From positions 1 to 64,000 of the forward strand of contig URKU01000002.1 in NCBI GenBank assembly GCA_900548515.1: a DNA stretch of 64,000 nt, written 5' to 3'. Shown piece after piece: positions 7,450 to 16,135 of the stretch (position 1 is its first letter; every line of letters begins with the position of its first letter). A program made the position numbers and the translations under genes. Source of the DNA: an uncultured Collinsella sp. GTDB taxonomy: Bacteria; Actinomycetota; Coriobacteriia; Coriobacteriales; Coriobacteriaceae. The notes beneath the pieces are model-generated. The model made no database searches, was not told the DNA's origin, and worked only from the letters and a program-made list of their open reading frames with translations.

Positions 7450-9810
7450 GTGAAGCTCGATACACTCGAGATTGGAAAGGACGCCGTTGTCGCATCGGTT
7501 ACATCGGACGACCAAGCACTCCGACAACATATTTTGGACATGGGCCTAACGCCGGGCACCGAAGTCACCATGATGAAGTACGCCCCCATGGGCGACCCGC
7601 TCGAGATTCGCCTGCGTGGTTACGAGTTGACGCTGCGCAAGGACGATGCCGCACGCATTGAGCTCGTGGATGTGCACGACACCGATACCGGCCCGCGCGC
7701 TAACGCCGCAATCGGCACGACGGAGCATCCGGCCCTGGGCGAGGGGACGTATTCGCCCCGTGCGGCAAAGACGGCCGTGCCGGAGGGCGCGCCGCTGCAC
7801 TTTGCCCTCGCCGGCAACCAAAACTGCGGCAAGACCACGCTATTCAACCAGCTGACGGGCTCCAACCAGCACGTCGGTAACTTTCCCGGCGTGACGGTCG
7901 ACCGCAAAGATGGCACCATCCGCAACCATCCCGAGGCGAGCGTTACCGACCTTCCTGGCATTTACTCCCTGTCGCCGTACACAGGCGAAGAGGTCGTGAG
8001 CCGTCAGTTCATCCTCGACGAGCGCCCGGACGCCATCATCGACATCATTGACGCCACCAACATCGAGCGTAACCTGTACCTGACACTGCAGCTCATGGAG
8101 CTCGACCGTCCTATGGTCATCGCGCTCAACATGATGGACGAGGTGACCGCCAACGGCGGCGCCGTGGATGTCAACCTGCTCGAGAGCCTGTTGGGCGTGC
8201 CCGTTGTTCCCATTAGCGCTGCCCGCAACGAGGGTATCGGCGAGTTGGTGGATCATGCCTTGCACGTGGCGCGGTTCCGCGAGCGCCCCGGTCGCCTGGA
8301 CTTCTGCTTGCCCGATGGTCCAGACGGCGGCGCGCTGCATCGCTGCATCCACGGCATTGCTAACCTGATCGAGGACCATGCCGTGACGGCGCGCATCCCA
8401 GTGCGCTTTGCGGCGACCAAGCTGGTTGAGGGCGACGAGCTGGTAACCGAGGCGCTTCACCTGGATCGCAACGAGCTCGACGCTATCGAGCACATCATCA
8501 CCCAGATGGAGGGCGAGGCCGGCACTGACCGCCTGTCTGCGCTGGCGGACATGCGCTTTAGCTTTATCGGCGATGTGTGCGGGCGCTGCGTCGTCAAGCC
8601 GCACGAAAGCCGCGAACACGTGCGCTCTGTCAAAATCGACCGCATTCTGACGGGTCGCTATACGGCCATTCCGGCGTTTCTGGTGATTATGGGCCTCGTC
8701 TTTTGGCTGACGTTTGGCGTGATCGGCGCGGCGTTGCAAGGACTCATGGAGGATGGCATCGCTGTCATCATCGCCTCGGCCGATGCAGGTCTCAAGGCGT
8801 TCGGAACCAACGACGTGGTGCGCTCGCTGGCTGTGGACGGCGTGCTTACGGGCGTGGGCAGCGTGCTGACCTTCCTGCCGATTATCGTCGTGCTCTTTTT
8901 GTTTCTCTCCATTCTGGAAGACTCCGGCTACATGGCACGCGTAGCCTTTGTCATGGATAAGGTGTTGCGTCGCTTTGGCCTGTCGGGTCGCAGCTTCGTG
9001 CCCATGCTCGTCGGTTTTGGCTGCACCGTGCCGGCTATCATGTCGACCCGTACGCTCCCATCCGAGCACGACCGCAAGATGACCGTCATGCTCACGCCGT
9101 TCATGAGCTGCTCGGCCAAGCTGCCGGTCTATGGCCTGCTGTGCGGAGCATTCTTCCCGCAGGCGACGGTTCCTGCCATGGTCTCGCTCTATCTGATCGG
9201 CATCGTGGTCGGCTGCATTGCCGCCCTGGTGCTCAACCGCACGGCCTTTAAGGGTGACCCGGTACCGTTTATCATGGAGTTGCCCAACTACCGCCTGCCG
9301 AGTGTTAAGACGACAGTGATGCTAGCGTGGGATAAGGCCAAGGACTTCATCACCAAGGCCTTTACCATTATCTTTGCCGCTACGGTGGTCATCTGGTTCC
9401 TTCAGACGTTCGATATCCGCTTTAACGTGGTCGCCGACCAGTCACAAAGCCTGCTTGCCGGTCTGGGTAGCATCATCGCACCGGTGTTAGCCCCGCTTGG
9501 CTTTGGCGACTGGCGCGCCTCGACGGCACTCGTCACGGGACTTATTGCCAAGGAGAGCGTCATCTCGACGCTCACGGTGCTTTTGGGTGCAACCTCGCCC
9601 TCGGCGCTGTCGACCATGTTTTCGCCGTTTACTGCCTATGTGTTCCTGGTCTTTACGCTGCTGTACCCGCCGTGCGTGGCGGCAATCGGCGCCGTCAAGA
9701 GCGAGCTGGGCGCACGTTATGCCGTTGCCGTGTTCGCGTTCCAGGTGACGGTCGCCTGGATCGTGGCGTTTGTCGTGCATTCGGCGGGCATATTGCTGGG
9801 GTTGGCTTAG
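7450..9810 (+). CDS. feoB: Ferrous iron transporter FeoB with fused FeoA domain
   Basis: This 786-residue Fe(II) importer sits in the cytoplasmic membrane. Residues 1-75 form a FeoA (SH3-like) domain (LRQHILDMGLTPGTEVTM). A linker and the G domain follow: G1 GNQNCGKT near residue 121, switch VGNFPGVTVD, G3 DLPGIYSL and G4 NMMD. The membrane part has paired Gate regions, including FVPMLVGFGCTVPAIMSTR and LMTPFMSC-like MLTPFMSCSAKLPVY. The start is a GTG after AAAGGA; an ATG eight bases earlier opens only a three-codon frame. FeoA and FeoB are usually separate proteins, so the fusion is a notable but known variant. No feoC is nearby. Confidence 0.95.
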   Translation: MKLDTLEIGKDAVVASVTSDDQALRQHILDMGLTPGTEVTMMKYAPMGDPLEIRLRGYELTLRKDDAARIELVDVHDTDTGPRANAAIGTTEHPALGEGTYSPRAAKTAVPEGAPLHFALAGNQNCGKTTLFNQLTGSNQHVGNFPGVTVDRKDGTIRNHPEASVTDLPGIYSLSPYTGEEVVSRQFILDERPDAIIDIIDATNIERNLYLTLQLMELDRPMVIALNMMDEVTANGGAVDVNLLESLLGVPVVPISAARNEGIGELVDHALHVARFRERPGRLDFCLPDGPDGGALHRCIHGIANLIEDHAVTARIPVRFAATKLVEGDELVTEALHLDRNELDAIEHIITQMEGEAGTDRLSALADMRFSFIGDVCGRCVVKPHESREHVRSVKIDRILTGRYTAIPAFLVIMGLVFWLTFGVIGAALQGLMEDGIAVIIASADAGLKAFGTNDVVRSLAVDGVLTGVGSVLTFLPIIVVLFLFLSILEDSGYMARVAFVMDKVLRRFGLSGRSFVPMLVGFGCTVPAIMSTRTLPSEHDRKMTVMLTPFMSCSAKLPVYGLLCGAFFPQATVPAMVSLYLIGIVVGCIAALVLNRTAFKGDPVPFIMELPNYRLPSVKTTVMLAWDKAKDFITKAFTIIFAATVVIWFLQTFDIRFNVVADQSQSLLAGLGSIIAPVLAPLGFGDWRASTALVTGLIAKESVISTLTVLLGATSPSALSTMFSPFTAYVFLVFTLLYPPCVAAIGAVKSELGARYAVAVFAFQVTVAWIVAFVVHSAGILLGLA

Positions 9811-9851
9811 TTATTTATTGACGGCGCAACCTCTGTGTATTGAGTTGATTG

Positions 9852-9885
9852 CGGCCCCGCATCTGTACTGACGGATGCGGGGCCG
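9852..9885 (+). terminator. Hairpin after feoB
   Basis: CGGCCCCGCATC pairs with GATGCGGGGCCG across a 10-base loop, followed by TTGCT. The T-run is weak. A perfect TATAAT box (9892-9897) follows immediately, so the element may also overlap the promoter of the downstream MFS gene (CTGACG, 18-base spacer, TATAAT). Confidence 0.6.
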
Positions 9886-9930
9886 TTGCTATATAATCGC
9901 CTCCGCTCAAAATGATTGGAGACGTTATAT

Positions 9931-11127
9931 ATGAGTCAGATAAGGCAAGACGGCATCACACTCAAGCAGTGGCTCCCACTCATCGGGCTCACCTGCTGCG
10001 CGTTCGTGTTCAACACGTCGGAGTTCATGCCCATCGGCCTGCTGACCGATATCGCTGCGTCGTTTTCGCTCACCGAGGCCCAGGCAGGCATCATGATCTC
10101 GGTCTATGCCTGGGGCGTCATGCTGCTGTCGCTGCCGCTTATGGTGTTCGCCTCGCGCTTTGAATTTAAGCGGATGCTGCTGGGCGTGCTGGCCGTGTTC
10201 TCGCTGGGCCAGTTCTTGTCTGCTGTGGCGCCGACCTATCCCATCTTGGTCTGCGCGCGCCTGGTGGTTGCCTGCGCGCACGCCGTGTTCTGGTCGGTCG
10301 CATCGATCATGGCCTCGCGCCTGGTCGATACACGCCACGGAGCGCTCGCCATCAGCATGATTGCCACGGGCTCGTCCATCGCGCAGATCTTTGGTCTGCC
10401 GCTCGGCCGCGCCATCGGCCTGGCCGTGGGCTGGCGTATGACGTTTGCCGTGGTCGGGGCCCTCTCTGCCGCTGCGGTGGTGTACCAGGCCACGGTGTTC
10501 CCCGCCATGCCAGCGGGCGAGCGCTTTACGCTCAAGCAGCTGCCCGAGCTGCTCAAGAACCCGTTCCTCATCGCGCTCTATGTGGTTACGGTGTTCATGG
10601 CGACCGGCTATTACGCGGGCTACAGCTATATTGAGCCTTTCCTGGCTCAGGTCGCACATGTCGACGCAAGCGCCATCACCATGACGCTGACGGCGTTCGG
10701 CTGTTCTGGCCTGCTCGGCAGCTGGCTGTTCGGCCGCCTGTTCGACGGGCACCGCTTCCCGTTCCTCGCGATCACGCTCTCCGGCATGCCAGTTGCCTTG
10801 CTGCTTATGGGTCCTGCCGCGTCGTCGCTTGCCGCGGTTCTTGGCGTCTGCGCGCTGTGGGGCTGCTGCGCCACGGCCTTTAACGTGGCGTTCCAGGCCG
10901 AGCTCATCAAGTACACGCCGGCGGATTCGTCGGCTGTCGCCATGTCGATTTTCTCGGGCTTGTTTAACCTCGGTATCGGCACCGGCACCGCGATCGGCGG
11001 TGCCGTGGTTTCGGGTCCCGGTATTGCTTGGATCGGTTACGCAGGCGGCGCGATCGCCGTCGTGGGCGTCATCCTCGCTATCACGGTGATGTTCCCGGCC
11101 ATTCGCCGCGCCAAACCCGTTGCCTAA
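9931..11127 (+). CDS. MFS transporter, SotB-like efflux pump
   Basis: This 398-residue protein of the major facilitator superfamily has twelve apparent membrane segments. It resembles SotB/YdeA-type sugar or drug exporters (396 residues in E. coli): the first helix carries FVFNTSEFMPIGLLTDIA and the second the MISVYAWGVMLLSLPLM stretch typical of the family. Start ATG 9931 has GGAG nine bases upstream; a TTG 15 bases earlier is in frame but has no ribosome site. It is a single gene with a TATAAT box close upstream and a long palindrome downstream. The exported substrate is unknown. Confidence 0.85.
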   Translation: MSQIRQDGITLKQWLPLIGLTCCAFVFNTSEFMPIGLLTDIAASFSLTEAQAGIMISVYAWGVMLLSLPLMVFASRFEFKRMLLGVLAVFSLGQFLSAVAPTYPILVCARLVVACAHAVFWSVASIMASRLVDTRHGALAISMIATGSSIAQIFGLPLGRAIGLAVGWRMTFAVVGALSAAAVVYQATVFPAMPAGERFTLKQLPELLKNPFLIALYVVTVFMATGYYAGYSYIEPFLAQVAHVDASAITMTLTAFGCSGLLGSWLFGRLFDGHRFPFLAITLSGMPVALLLMGPAASSLAAVLGVCALWGCCATAFNVAFQAELIKYTPADSSAVAMSIFSGLFNLGIGTGTAIGGAVVSGPGIAWIGYAGGAIAVVGVILAITVMFPAIRRAKPVA

Positions 11128-11142
11128 TCACGTCCCCTCATC

Positions 11143-11209
11143 AGTTGCGGTGGAATAGTTCCTGTTTAAGGCCTCTGAAGGCCAAAGCAGGAACTATTCC
11201 ACCGCAACT
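11143..11209. repeat. Long inverted repeat between MFS and GH13 genes
   Basis: Perfect 22-bp arms (11143-11164 and 11188-11209) begin AGTTGCGGTGGAATAG and enclose a 23-base centre that itself contains GGCC pairs. The free ends are T-rich on the plus side (TTATTTTGGGG). It could act as a two-way terminator, but the arm length is more typical of a dispersed palindromic repeat. Confidence 0.7.
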
Positions 11210-11280
11210 TATTTTGGGGGAGAGGATACAAGCCGGGCATACAATGGATGTCGTTGTGTTGAGCTTACCGGGAGGTTGCT

Positions 11281-12657
11281 ATGTGGGCATACGAGACGAC
11301 GTTCTATCAGATCTATCCGCTGGGCTTTTGCGGAGCTCCGCGCGAAAACGCCGCGCCCGTTGCCGAGGATGAGCTCGCCCAGGCCGCCAACGCCGCGCCC
11401 AACCCCGATGCGCCCATCATGAAGATTGCCCAATGGGCCGACTACCTGCAGGAACTCGGTATTGGCGCTGTACTGATCAACCCGCCGCTCGAGTCTGATA
11501 GCCACGGCTACGATACGCGTAGCCTGCGCCATATCGACCGTCGCTTGGGTGGGGATGCCGATTTTGCCGCCGTGTGCGAGACGTTGCATGCCCATGGCAT
11601 TCGCGTGGTGCTCGATGCCGTCTTTAACCATGTGGGCCGTGGCTTTTGGGCCTTCCGCGATGTACAGGAGCGTAAGTGTGACTCGCCGTACAAGGACTGG
11701 TTCCACATTAGCTTTGACGGCGACTCCTGCTATGGCGACGGCTTTTGGTACGAGGGCTGGGAAGGCCATTTTGAGCTTGTGAAGCTCAACCTGCAAAATC
11801 CCGCAGTGGTCGATTACCTGCTCGAGTCCGTGCGCCGTTGGGCTGACGTCTTTGGCGTCGACGGCCTGCGCCTGGACGTCGCCTACATGCTCGACCGCGA
11901 TTTCATGCGTCGTCTGCATAGCTTTGCCCGTGAGCTCAAGCCCGACTTTGTGCTGATCGGCGAGACGCTCCACGGCGACTACAACCAGATCGTCAACGAC
12001 GAGATGCTCGACTCCTGCACCAACTACGAGTGCTACAAGGGCCTGTATTCCAGCTTTAACTCGGTCAACATGTTCGAGATTGCCCATTCGCTACATCGTC
12101 AGTTTGGCGGCGATCCGTGGTGCATCTACCGCGGCAAACGCCTGCTGTCGTTTGTCGACAACCACGACGTGCCGCGCCTGGCAAGCATCCTGACCGACAA
12201 GTCCTGTCTGCGCCCCGCTTATGGCATGCTCTTTGGCATGCCAGGCATCCCGTGCGTCTACTATGGCAGCGAGTGGGGGATTCCTGGCGAAAAGGGCGGC
12301 CCCGATGGCGACTGGGCGCTGCGCCCTGCGCTCGATGAGCCTGCGCCCAACGAGCTGACGGCGTTCATCACGCAACTCGCACACCTTCGCTCGGCCGACG
12401 ACGCGGCTGCCCGTGCTCTCAACTACGGTGCCTATCGCAACGTGGTGATCCAGAACAAGCAGCTGCTGTTCGAGCGCGCCTGTGACGGCGCGACGGTACT
12501 CGTGGCGGTGAACGCCGTGGGCGAGCCTTACACCTTTGGCGCCGGCGAACTCAACGGCTCCTTCGTCGACCTGCTTGCCGACGATGCTCCCACGGTCGAG
12601 CTGACGGGCACCCTTGAACTTGCACCCTACGAGGTGCGCTATCTGTTGAGAGCCTAG
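11281..12657 (+). CDS. GH13-family alpha-glucan hydrolase
   Basis: This 458-residue protein is a cytoplasmic alpha-amylase-family (GH13) enzyme with no signal peptide. The four conserved regions are all present: DAVFNH, GLRLDVAY with the nucleophile Asp199, the acid/base Glu228 in LIGETLHGD, and FVDNHD with Asp296. It is shorter than cyclomaltodextrinases because no N-terminal starch-binding-like domain precedes the barrel. It probably trims malto-oligosaccharides or a related alpha-glucoside taken up from outside. The ATG follows GGGAGG closely. The DNA-glycosylase-like gene begins three bases after its stop codon. Confidence 0.88.
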   Translation: MWAYETTFYQIYPLGFCGAPRENAAPVAEDELAQAANAAPNPDAPIMKIAQWADYLQELGIGAVLINPPLESDSHGYDTRSLRHIDRRLGGDADFAAVCETLHAHGIRVVLDAVFNHVGRGFWAFRDVQERKCDSPYKDWFHISFDGDSCYGDGFWYEGWEGHFELVKLNLQNPAVVDYLLESVRRWADVFGVDGLRLDVAYMLDRDFMRRLHSFARELKPDFVLIGETLHGDYNQIVNDEMLDSCTNYECYKGLYSSFNSVNMFEIAHSLHRQFGGDPWCIYRGKRLLSFVDNHDVPRLASILTDKSCLRPAYGMLFGMPGIPCVYYGSEWGIPGEKGGPDGDWALRPALDEPAPNELTAFITQLAHLRSADDAAARALNYGAYRNVVIQNKQLLFERACDGATVLVAVNAVGEPYTFGAGELNGSFVDLLADDAPTVELTGTLELAPYEVRYLLRA

Positions 12658-12660
12658 CCC

Positions 12661-13224
12661 ATGGCCGTGTCTGACGAGGACTATCAACATATTGAGCATG
12701 GGTTTGAGCCTGTGTTCGACCAGCGCTCGCGCGTTTTGGTGCTGGGGTCGTTTCCCTCGGTGCTCTCGCGTGCCAATGCCTTCTACTATGGCAATCCGCA
12801 GAACCGCTTTTGGCGTGTGATGGCCGCGTGCCTCGGTGTATCCGTGCCGTCCAACGAGGGCGATCCTTTGGCAAACGGTGAGCCCGCGACGCTCGATGCC
12901 TCCATTGCCGCCAAGCGGGCCATGCTGCTGAACGGCGGCGTGGCCCTGTGGGATGTGATCGAGAGCTGCGACATTAAGGGCTCGAGCGACGCGAGCATTC
13001 GTAACGTTGTGCCGGCACATATCGAGCGCATTACCGATGCCGCGCCGATCGAGGTCGTTGTCTGTAACGGCGGTACGGCAGGGCGACTCTACAAACGCTA
13101 CTTGCAAGATCGGACGGGGTTGCCCGCCGTCGTCCTGCCCTCGACAAGTCCTGCCAATGCCGCCTGGCGACTGGAGCGTCTTGTCGAGCGTTGGCACGAA
13201 GCCGTTGACTGGGCTGTTATTTAA
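12661..13224 (+). CDS. DNA-deoxyinosine glycosylase-like protein (UDG superfamily)
   Basis: This 187-residue member of the uracil-DNA-glycosylase superfamily fits best the hypoxanthine-DNA glycosylase branch. The N-terminal block is LVLGSFPSVLSRANAFYY followed by GNPQNRFWRV, and the C-terminal block LPSTSPAN matches the second DNA-contact loop. Such enzymes remove deaminated adenine from DNA in base excision repair. The start codon lies three bases after the GH13 stop, so translation is probably coupled; no strong ribosome site of its own is visible. The functional pairing with a glycosidase is not obvious. Confidence 0.78.
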   Translation: MAVSDEDYQHIEHGFEPVFDQRSRVLVLGSFPSVLSRANAFYYGNPQNRFWRVMAACLGVSVPSNEGDPLANGEPATLDASIAAKRAMLLNGGVALWDVIESCDIKGSSDASIRNVVPAHIERITDAAPIEVVVCNGGTAGRLYKRYLQDRTGLPAVVLPSTSPANAAWRLERLVERWHEAVDWAVI

Positions 13225-13225
13225 T

Positions 13226-13888
13226 TTAGATTTTTGTTTGAGCGTGGGCGCCCAGACGTTTCAGAACGCCTCGCCAGATCGGCGCGGGCACGGCTGGCTC
13301 GGCGCAAACCATGCCGTCGGCGTCGACGTTGGCGGCATTGCCGCCGCCAAGTCGCTGTGCATGCTCGACGGAACATCCCATGCGAACGGCGCCCACGAGC
13401 TTGTCCATGGCCTCAGAAAACGGTCGCCGCAAGAGTCCCATGCGCGGGGAGCGACGAAGCGCTGCGATGCCGCTGCCGCCGTAGATGGCAACGCCGCCAC
13501 ACCACAATTGGTCATGGCGCTCGCATACCTTGTGCAGACGAACGGCGGTCCCACGCGCCTGCTCAGTGTTCTCTTGTGCGGCTCGAATCGCGGCATAGAC
13601 GCGCGTTCCCGTACTGCCAAAGCGCTCAAGCGCCTGCTCGATAGCAGCCAACGTCTTATCGTCAGCCACATCTTCAATGGCCAGCACGATGCCATCGGCA
13701 ACGCTGCCGGCGTCATTTGCCTTCAAGTCGACCGGGCGGGGGAGTGCGGTGCCGGAAAGCCGGGCATAGGCGGCGATGGCATCCTGCAGGTCCCAGAGCA
13801 AAAACTCAAGATCGGCGCTATTGGGAATGCTGATATACGCAATGGTTTGCAGCGTTTTTGGTACATCGCCGCGCGCGGTCGGCTCCAT
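13226..13888 (-). CDS. Uncharacterised protein, possibly flavodoxin-like
   Basis: This 220-residue product converges on the glycosylase-like gene, with one base between the stops. The ATG has a clear GGAGG ribosome site. The N-terminal half has a Rossmann/flavodoxin-like alternation (TLQTIAYISIPNSADLEFL, then ADGIVLAIEDV). The segment LWCGGVAIYGGSGIAALRR followed by a Pro/Arg-rich stretch and AMDKLVGAVRMG recalls the C-terminal part of small NAD(P)H-dependent flavin reductases. No catalytic residue can be named. The family assignment is weak. Confidence 0.55.
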   Translation of the reverse strand: MEPTARGDVPKTLQTIAYISIPNSADLEFLLWDLQDAIAAYARLSGTALPRPVDLKANDAGSVADGIVLAIEDVADDKTLAAIEQALERFGSTGTRVYAAIRAAQENTEQARGTAVRLHKVCERHDQLWCGGVAIYGGSGIAALRRSPRMGLLRRPFSEAMDKLVGAVRMGCSVEHAQRLGGGNAANVDADGMVCAEPAVPAPIWRGVLKRLGAHAQTKI

Positions 13889-13981
13889 GCTGCCTCCTTT
13901 CCGGTTGGTTTCCGTTTAGGTTACACCGTCCGGCGGCGCCCCGCCGCGCTATCCTAGTGCAACCCTTACGAAAGGAACGCC

Positions 13982-15118
13982 ATGCGACTGCCCATGAATA
14001 CCTCGCTTGCCACGCTCAAGCCCTCCGGTATCCGCCGAATCAACGCGCTCGCCGCCCAGCACCCGGGGTGCATTGCGCTTGCGCTTGGCGAGCCCGATTT
14101 TCCCACGCCCGATGTGATTAGCGCCGAGGTGACCGCCGCACTGGACCGCGGTGACACGCACTATCCGCCCAACAACGGTCGCTCCGCCCTGCGTGAGGCG
14201 TTATCTGCCTACATGGGGGACGCGGGCCTTACGTTTTCGGCCGACGAGGTCATCCTGACCGACGGCGCGACCGAGGCACTGTCGGCAACATTCATGGCTA
14301 TGCTCAACCCCGGCGACGAGGTCATCATCCCCACACCGGCCTTTGGCCTGTACGAGAGTATCGTCGTGGCCAACCACGCCAAAGCTGTCTTTTTGGATAC
14401 GGAGCCTGCACAATTTCAGATTGACGAGGACGCACTTCGTGCTTGCGTGACGCCGGCGACCAAAGCCATCGTCATCTGCTCGCCCAACAATCCTACGGGC
14501 TGCATCCTTGACGCGGCATCGCTCGACGCCGTGGCACGCGTGGCAGACCAGGCGGGCATCTACGTAATCTGCGACGACGTATACAACCGCCTGGTTTATG
14601 TGGATGGCTACGAGCGCTTTGCCCAGCGTCACCCGGAGCTGCGTGAGCAGACGGTAGTCATCGAGAGCTTCTCCAAGCCCTGGGCCATGACCGGCTGGCG
14701 CCTGGGCTGGCTCGTAGCCGCAGCCCCCGTCATCGCCGAGATCGCAAAAGCTCACCAATACCTAGTATCGAGCGCCGTCTCCTTCGAGATGGACGCCGCG
14801 GCGCGAGCCCTGACCGTCGACCCAACCCCCATGCTCAAAGTCTACCGAGCCCGCCGCGAACGCGTTCTTACAGCCCTCAACAACATGGGCTTCGACGTAG
14901 TAGAGCCCGCAGGAGCCTTCTACACTTTCCCGAGCATCAAAAAGTTCGGCCTAACCAGCGAAGACTTCTGCATCAAAGCCATCAAAGAGGCCAACGTAGC
15001 CCTAGTTCCCGGAAACTGCTTCGGAACCGAAGGCCACATCCGTCTCAGCTACTGCGTCTCCGACAAAGACCTAGACGAAGGCCTCCACCGCCTGTCCACC
15101 TTCGTTTCAACCCTGTAG
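13982..15118 (+). CDS. Class I/II PLP-dependent aminotransferase
   Basis: This 378-residue aminotransferase of the aspartate/PatA type transfers amino groups between an amino acid and a 2-oxo acid. Visible signatures are the substrate region LALGEPDFPTP, SPNNPTG, the cofactor contact CDDVYNRLVY, and the PLP lysine in SFSKPWAMTGWRLGW. The C-terminal arginine region is GHIRLSYCVS. The start ATG follows AAAGGA. From about 14745 to the stop, codon use changes to A-ending codons (cta, gta, aaa, gca, gga), unlike the first two thirds, which suggests a recombinant gene or different selection. Confidence 0.88.
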   Translation: MRLPMNTSLATLKPSGIRRINALAAQHPGCIALALGEPDFPTPDVISAEVTAALDRGDTHYPPNNGRSALREALSAYMGDAGLTFSADEVILTDGATEALSATFMAMLNPGDEVIIPTPAFGLYESIVVANHAKAVFLDTEPAQFQIDEDALRACVTPATKAIVICSPNNPTGCILDAASLDAVARVADQAGIYVICDDVYNRLVYVDGYERFAQRHPELREQTVVIESFSKPWAMTGWRLGWLVAAAPVIAEIAKAHQYLVSSAVSFEMDAAARALTVDPTPMLKVYRARRERVLTALNNMGFDVVEPAGAFYTFPSIKKFGLTSEDFCIKAIKEANVALVPGNCFGTEGHIRLSYCVSDKDLDEGLHRLSTFVSTL

Positions 15119-15168
15119 CCATCAGGGACGCAACACATCAGCCCACCGACCCAAGCATTATGAGTGGG

Positions 15169-15278
15169 GGCGTCAGCCAACGAAAACCCGGGCTGCCCAA
15201 AGTCAACGCAGGCCGGCCTTCGGCGGTGCGGCCGGATGGTGGAATTGTGTGCAGCCCGGTTTCCCGTTGACCGACGCC
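15169..15278. repeat. Long imperfect palindrome overlapping the rplJ promoter
   Basis: A 28-base arm (15169-15196) matches the reverse complement of 15251-15278 at 23 positions, and most mismatches allow G-U pairs. The centre holds a further hairpin (CCGGCC / GGCCGG). The right arm covers the -35 box of rplJ. The 15119-15266 stretch holds no gene. Confidence 0.55.
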
Positions 15279-15295
15279 GGGGTCCCCGCCATAAT
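15267..15295 (+). promoter_or_regulatory. Promoter of rplJ-rplL
   Basis: TTGACC and CATAAT lie 17 bases apart, which is a near-ideal sigma-70 promoter. Transcription would start near 15302, giving a leader of about 210 nt before rplJ. Confidence 0.75.
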
Positions 15296-15304
15296 ACTTT
15301 CGGT

Positions 15305-15450
15305 TCACGCACGAATCCGCTGCCAGAGACAGCCGGTGCAAACGGGCATTGCCTGCGAGCTTAATGGGATATCCCGCCAGCCGAGGTGGTCGAGTAGATA
15401 TGTCTTCTCGCCCCCGTCGCTCATGCAGCGCGGGGGCTTTCTTTTTGGAC
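15305..15450 (+). ncRNA. Ribosomal protein L10 leader
   Basis: The leader contains the typical L10-leader elements GAGACAGCCGGTG, a CTTAAT turn and CCGCCAGCCGAGG, in the expected order upstream of rplJ. In this class the L10-L12 complex binds its own leader to limit expression. It ends in a hairpin GCCCCCG (15410-15416) / CGGGGGC (15431-15437) followed by TTTCTTTTT, which looks like an intrinsic attenuator, so feedback here may act on transcription. Confidence 0.75.
15410..15446 (+). terminator. Attenuator hairpin in the L10 leader
   Basis: A 7-bp GC stem (GCCCCCG / CGGGGGC) is followed by TTTCTTTTT, 66 bases ahead of the rplJ ATG and downstream of the promoter. This is the layout of a conditional terminator. 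Confidence 0.65.
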
Positions 15451-15511
15451 ATGCCCCCGTCACGTCCTTGTGGCGGACCGTGCCCGGAAAGAATTCGAGG
15501 AGGTGTAATTC

Positions 15512-16033
15512 ATGCCCCAGCAGTACAAAATCGACAAGGTTGCAGAGATCGAGTCCCGTATCGCCGAGAACGCCGGTCTGTTCGTCGTCAACTACAACGG
15601 TCTGACGGTTAAGCAGGCTCAGGAGCTGCGTCATCAGCTTCGCGAGTGCGGCGCCGAGATGAAGGTCTACAAGAACAACCTGGTCAAGATCGCCCTCAAG
15701 AACCAGGAGCAGCCCGAGATCGACGAGATTCTCGCCGGCCCCGTCGCTTATGTGTTCTACGAGACCGAGCCGGTCGAGGCCGCTAAGGCCCTTAAGGACT
15801 TCTCCGCTAAGTCCAAGGGCGTCCTTGAGATCAAGGGCGGTATCTCCGACGGCAAGGCCGTTTCCGCTGATGATGTTAAGGCTATCGCCGAGCTGCCCAC
15901 CAAGGATCAGCTTCTCGGCCAGATCGCCGGTCTCATCTCCGGTTTCGCTCGCGACATCGCTGTCTGCGTCAACGGCGTTTCCTCTGGTCTCGCTCGTTCG
16001 ATTCAGCAGGTCTCCGAGCAGAAGGCAGCCTAG
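15512..16033 (+). CDS. rplJ: 50S ribosomal protein L10
   Basis: This 173-residue protein anchors the L7/L12 stalk on the large subunit and, with L12, binds its own leader. It begins MPQQYKIDKVAEIESRIAEN and contains the family block GLTVKQAQELRHQLRE. The strong GGAGGTG ribosome site fixes the start. The C-terminal helix that binds L12 dimers is present (residues about 135-170). rplL follows after 102 bases. Confidence 0.96.
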   Translation: MPQQYKIDKVAEIESRIAENAGLFVVNYNGLTVKQAQELRHQLRECGAEMKVYKNNLVKIALKNQEQPEIDEILAGPVAYVFYETEPVEAAKALKDFSAKSKGVLEIKGGISDGKAVSADDVKAIAELPTKDQLLGQIAGLISGFARDIAVCVNGVSSGLARSIQQVSEQKAA

Positions 16034-16135
16034 TCGCTGTTTTCACCCGCGGCGGCAACGCCGCACCCCTGGCGCATTCGCGCCGTGTTTTAACTGATCT
16101 CCGTGCATTCGCACGGAAACCGAAAGGACTTAGAA

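Noticed and set aside
7442..7453. Upstream mini-frame ATG AGC GCG TGA before feoB
   Set aside because: It is only three codons and overlaps the feoB GTG; it is most likely chance.
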